Positions 7,091 to 9,348 of a stretch of 9,348 nt of DNA are shown one piece after another (the first letter of the stretch is position 1; each line of letters starts with the position of its first letter). The position numbers and the translations under genes were made by a program. This stretch comes from Nitrososphaerota archaeon (GTDB lineage: Archaea > Thermoproteota > Nitrososphaeria > Nitrososphaerales > JACPRH01). The DNA is taken from contig JARPAQ010000110.1 in the NCBI GenBank assembly GCA_029460375.1, positions 1 to 9,348 on the forward strand, given 5' to 3'. Below the pieces are notes generated by a model. It was not told where the DNA came from, searched no databases, and was given only the letters and a program-made list of their open reading frames with translations.

Positions 7091-7948
7091 TCAAAATTGA
7101 AAGATTTGAATACCGCCCATTATCACGAACATAAGGCTCTCAAAGAACGTTGAAGTAAAGACCACCATAAATGACTGAACGCTAGTTAATCTACAGAAAT
7201 CTCGCATACCCAGAAATAATAAGGCGAATCTCCAAATAAATAGAAGCGAGCTTAACTGCGTCAGTCCAATGCGTAGAGGTTCTTCGATGAAGGGTATCTC
7301 GATCAGGGAGGGTAACTCCCCGAATCCAATATCTAGAAGGCTGATGGCGTTTAACGGAATGTATGGCAAGGATGCCATGGCTACCACCAGCCCTACTGAC
7401 TTGACGCTGCCTTTTGAATGGTAGACCAATCGTTGGAAGATATAAGCAAAGATCGTAAACGCAATTAACTGAATAGAAAGATTAGGCAATATGCTCCGAT
7501 TTGTTACAATGACGCTTCCGAATAATGCAAGAAGCACTGTGATAGCGCTCAGTGTGTATGCTCCAAAATTTTCGTCTGCTTCGTCAAACGCGTGTACAGG
7601 GTTGAATACTAGCCTGAAAAGATAGGTAAGATAATTTTTGAAGATCTTTGGGATCTCTCTCCTCTTAACCTCAGGTAAAGACGGTGCCGCAACCAGTTCC
7701 TTTGCATTCTTTAACAACATATACGCAATCTGTCCCTCCTTTTTGAGGATGTACCGATTCTGTTCATCCTGCTCAACAAGTTGCACAAGTTTTTTCAGAT
7801 GATGATTCAAGCTTCCTGTCTTTAGGTTGAACTTCTTTAGAAGAGTAGTATAAGACTGGGGCCCTGATTCTGCAAGTAAGAGTACTATACTGCGTCGAAC
7901 ATCATTATCGAGGGCGGAAAAGATTGCTTCAAACCTATCTTGGGACAA
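7091..7948 (-). CDS. Membrane-anchored winged-helix transcription regulator with Yip1-like domain
   Basis: This 285-residue protein starts with an ArsR-like winged helix (about 4-80). FEAIFSALDNDVRRSIVLLLAE is the first helix pair. TGSLNHHLKKLVQL (44-57) is the recognition helix, and VEQDEQNRYILKKEG the wing. A basic linker (about 94-104) precedes about five hydrophobic segments (131-149, 158-175, 185-207, 230-248, 258-279) in a Yip1-like arrangement. It would bind DNA from the inner face of the membrane, and the membrane part may sense lipid or envelope state. Archaeal fusions of winged helices to Yip1-like domains are known, but I know of no ligand. The start is TTG at 7948. An in-frame stop lies two codons upstream, and the next ATG is beyond the DNA-binding helices. 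AGGATGATC precedes the TTG by a few bases. It lies upstream of, and in the same direction as, the RDD-ABC operon, and diverges from the polyprenyl synthase. Confidence 0.82.
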   Translation of the reverse strand: MSQDRFEAIFSALDNDVRRSIVLLLAESGPQSYTTLLKKFNLKTGSLNHHLKKLVQLVEQDEQNRYILKKEGQIAYMLLKNAKELVAAPSLPEVKRREIPKIFKNYLTYLFRLVFNPVHAFDEADENFGAYTLSAITVLLALFGSVIVTNRSILPNLSIQLIAFTIFAYIFQRLVYHSKGSVKSVGLVVAMASLPYIPLNAISLLDIGFGELPSLIEIPFIEEPLRIGLTQLSSLLFIWRFALLFLGMRDFCRLTSVQSFMVVFTSTFFESLMFVIMGGIQIFQF

Positions 7949-7954
7949 GGTTGA

Positions 7955-8083
7955 TCATCCTAATGATTCGTGATTCACCTTTATCGGAATGCCCCCTAGC
8001 TCCGCGATGCCTCCGTTTACCAAGCTTTTGGCGACCCTTTTCAAAGGTTCGTTAGGTAGATATAATAGCTTTATTAGAAACAT
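7955..8083 (-). CDS. Possible small protein (42 aa) upstream of the regulator gene
   Basis: ATG at 8083, directly after an in-frame stop, opens a 42-codon frame that ends with TGA at 7955-7957, only 6 bases before the regulator's TTG. The product begins MFLIKLLYLPNEP and contains VAKSLVNGGIAELGGIPIKV, which looks like ordinary protein rather than random frame. It has no cysteines, no signal peptide and no domain I recognise. Upstream GATGATC could serve as a weak ribosome-binding site. The Shine-Dalgarno-like AGGATGATC of the regulator overlaps its stop, compatible with coupling. Against it: no clear TATA element lies 26 bases upstream, and its end contains the putative regulator promoter. 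Confidence 0.35.
   Translation of the reverse strand: MFLIKLLYLPNEPLKRVAKSLVNGGIAELGGIPIKVNHESLG
7964..7985 (-). promoter_or_regulatory. Putative promoter/operator of the regulator gene (GATAAAG with two GAATCA repeats)
   Basis: The minus strand reads GATAAAG (7985-7979), then GTGAATCAC (7978-7970), then GAATCA (7969-7964). The TATA-like centre predicts a transcript start near 7956, 8 bases before the TTG at 7948. The paired GAATCA words, 7 bases apart, lie where bound protein would block transcription initiation, as expected for an autoregulated gene. The TATA match is only moderate. Confidence 0.38.
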
Positions 8084-8184
8084 CTAGATCATCAACTCAA
8101 CTCCCTGAATGAGATAATCGACACATGCTCCTAACTATAGAGCTTTCTTATCTTGAAAAAACTCTCCGAGGTACTATCAGCATG

Positions 8185-8192
8185 TTTATACA
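8185..8192 (+). promoter_or_regulatory. Archaeal TATA box for the polyprenyl synthase gene
   Basis: TTTATACA, centred at about 8188.5, predicts a transcript start near 8215. That nearly coincides with ATG at 8217 and implies a leaderless or near-leaderless mRNA. It argues against starting at the in-frame TTG at 8208. Confidence 0.6.
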
Positions 8193-8216
8193 TAATTCAA
8201 AGAGACTTTGGTGATT

Positions 8217-9260
8217 ATGAGCTGGGTTGAGACTGCTGACCGATATAGCAAGATGATCGAAGAGCATCTGAAAGAATACTTCTACAGCCTTAACCTCGAA
8301 GCAGAACGGTACCATCCGTTTATCCGTAAAACCTATGATAACCTCGCTGAGTACACTCTGAGGAGAGGCAAGCGACTTGCGTCGACATACACCCTTATCA
8401 CATATTCAGGCTACCGAGGCGGTGTAGACAAAGCCATACTTAGGGCCTGCTCAGGAATAGAACTGTACCGACACAGTATACTTCTGCACGACGATCTTGT
8501 TGACAAAGAGGAGCTTAGACGTGGCGGAAAGGTGTTTCACAGCCTATTCGACGGGTACGATGAAAGGCTTGGAGACGGCGTCGCTGTATTCACAGGCAAC
8601 ATAGCTTATACTTTGGCTGTACAGAAGCTCTTCTCATCAGGGTTTGAAAAAAGCAGATTAGCAAGGGCGGTGATGCTGCTGAATGCGGGTTTTCTCAGTG
8701 TAAACGAGTCGCAAATACTCGACCTTTTGTTCGAGTACACTGAACCAGATGTCAAAGAATGGTACACCATGGCTTCAAAGAGAGCTGCGTCCCTATTCAA
8801 AACAACGATTCTAATAGGCGCAGTGCTAGGTGATGCTCCTGAAGACGATATACTTGTCCTAACGGAAGCGGCTGAAAACATAGGCTACTCTTTTGATATA
8901 CAGGACGACATCATCGACACCTTCGCGTCTAGAGATCAGTATGGCCGAGAGCCTGCTGGTGATATAGTGCGAGGGAAGAAGCCTCTGCATATAGTGTACG
9001 CTCTTAAGATGGCAGATGATAACACGTTAGCTCTACTTAGAGAGGTCAGATCTAAGCGCAGAATATCCGAAGATGAGCTCGAAACTATCCGCCGGGGTCT
9101 AAGAAGTTGCGGGGCTCTTGACGCTGCGAAGGAGAAGTCAAGGTTACACGCGCAGAAAGCGAGTGAACAGATAGAACAGGCGAGGATGACGGACGAAGCG
9201 AAAGAGTTCTTCAAATCACTATTGACGTTCGTTAAGGACAGTTTAGATTGGTACAAATAG
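8217..9260 (+). CDS. Polyprenyl diphosphate synthase (geranylgeranyl diphosphate synthase type)
   Basis: This 347-residue enzyme belongs to the all-trans prenyltransferase family, which condenses isopentenyl diphosphate with allylic diphosphates in the cytoplasm to make the chains of archaeal ether lipids. Visible motifs: GKR (51-53); first Asp-rich motif DDLVD (92-96) followed by RRGG; Lys195-Thr196; second Asp-rich motif DDIID (230-234) after FDIQ; and GDIVRGKKPLHIV (248-260) near the active site. All metal- and substrate-binding residues expected are present. The fifth residue before the first motif is Ser87, not aromatic, so chains of C20 or longer are plausible. Tyr84 lies three positions earlier. 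The length is normal to slightly long (family about 300-350). The ATG at 8217 is chosen from the TATA spacing; TTG 8208 and GTG 8211 are in-frame alternatives. It diverges from the membrane regulator across about 260 bases. Confidence 0.9.
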   Translation: MSWVETADRYSKMIEEHLKEYFYSLNLEAERYHPFIRKTYDNLAEYTLRRGKRLASTYTLITYSGYRGGVDKAILRACSGIELYRHSILLHDDLVDKEELRRGGKVFHSLFDGYDERLGDGVAVFTGNIAYTLAVQKLFSSGFEKSRLARAVMLLNAGFLSVNESQILDLLFEYTEPDVKEWYTMASKRAASLFKTTILIGAVLGDAPEDDILVLTEAAENIGYSFDIQDDIIDTFASRDQYGREPAGDIVRGKKPLHIVYALKMADDNTLALLREVRSKRRISEDELETIRRGLRSCGALDAAKEKSRLHAQKASEQIEQARMTDEAKEFFKSLLTFVKDSLDWYK

Positions 9261-9284
9261 ATGCAATATATCATTAGATAATGC

Positions 9285-9348
9285 ATGATGACCGAGGGTT
9301 TCCAGACCAGAATACTTGCACTGCAGATGGGGCAGGATGATCCCAAGA
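9285..9348 (+). CDS. Start of a downstream gene, possibly Tsr3 (16S rRNA aminocarboxypropyltransferase, DUF367), cut by window edge
   Basis: ATG at 9285 (or the adjacent ATG at 9288) begins 24 bases after the polyprenyl synthase stop and stays open to the right edge. It gives 21 complete codons: MMTEGFQTRILALQMGQDDPK. The pattern of a short beta strand followed by QDDPK resembles the N-terminus of archaeal Tsr3/DUF367 proteins, where a (C/D)DPK(K/R)CT motif follows the first strand. Tsr3 adds the aminocarboxypropyl group to a hypermodified uridine of small-subunit rRNA. The identification rests on about a dozen residues. The close spacing suggests cotranscription with the synthase gene. Confidence 0.42.
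   Translation, partial: MMTEGFQTRILALQMGQDDPK

Noticed and set aside
7990..8060. GGTTCG-containing stretch upstream of the regulator considered as a tRNA T-loop
   Set aside because: No cloverleaf can be drawn. The bases are better explained by the 42-codon ORF on the minus strand.
8140..8164. Imperfect dyad GAGCTTTC...GAAAAAACTC upstream of the polyprenyl synthase as an operator
   Set aside because: Only about 8 of 12 positions pair in an A/T-rich region, so chance is likely.
8936..9346. Minus-strand open frame across the end of the polyprenyl synthase
   Set aside because: It overlaps the conserved catalytic gene almost entirely and has no recognisable domain.

Overview
The window looks archaeal. 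Putative promoters are A/T-rich TATA elements about 26 bases upstream of start codons (clearest at 654-663 and 8185-8192, both suggesting leaderless or near-leaderless mRNAs). The gene set also fits: an all-trans polyprenyl (GGPP-type) synthase, a giant COG1361-type extracellular protein beside a MacB-like ABC transporter, and an ArsR-like winged helix fused to a Yip1-like membrane domain. A mesophilic or moderately thermophilic member of the Thermoproteota (TACK group, for example Bathyarchaeia) is my guess. No taxonomic marker proves it.

Layout. On the minus strand, read right to left: a possible 42-aa ORF (8083-7955); a membrane-anchored winged-helix regulator (7948-7091); a possible 37-aa ORF (7012-6899); an RDD-family membrane protein (6915-6382); a LolD/MacB-class ABC ATPase (6392-5661); a 1180-residue secreted, C-terminally anchored repeat protein (5642-2100); a MacB/FtsX-class permease (2103-826); and, after a 193-base gap with its own promoter, a secreted Vps62-like protein (632 to beyond the left edge). 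On the plus strand, diverging from the regulator: the polyprenyl synthase (8217-9260), then the first codons of another gene (9285 to the right edge), possibly Tsr3.

The RDD, ATPase, repeat-protein and permease genes overlap or abut (11-base overlap, 18-base gap, 4-base GTGA overlap), so they form one operon. ATPase plus permease make a type VII (MacB-like) ABC machine, which in characterised cases transmits ATP-driven motion to extracytoplasmic partners. There is no MacA-type adaptor. The huge Ig-like repeat protein sits in that position and is probably its extracellular partner. The permease has a glycine-rich outer loop and the repeat protein a glycine-rich linker with the same GGFQ motif.

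The regulator has two GAATCA repeats next to a GATAAAG TATA-like element in front of its own start. The RDD/ABC operon has GATAAAG and GAATCA in the same arrangement, which suggests autoregulation and operon control, possibly in response to a membrane signal. No RNA genes, CRISPR arrays, insertion sequences or integration sites were seen, and no gene-free stretch exceeds 300 bases.
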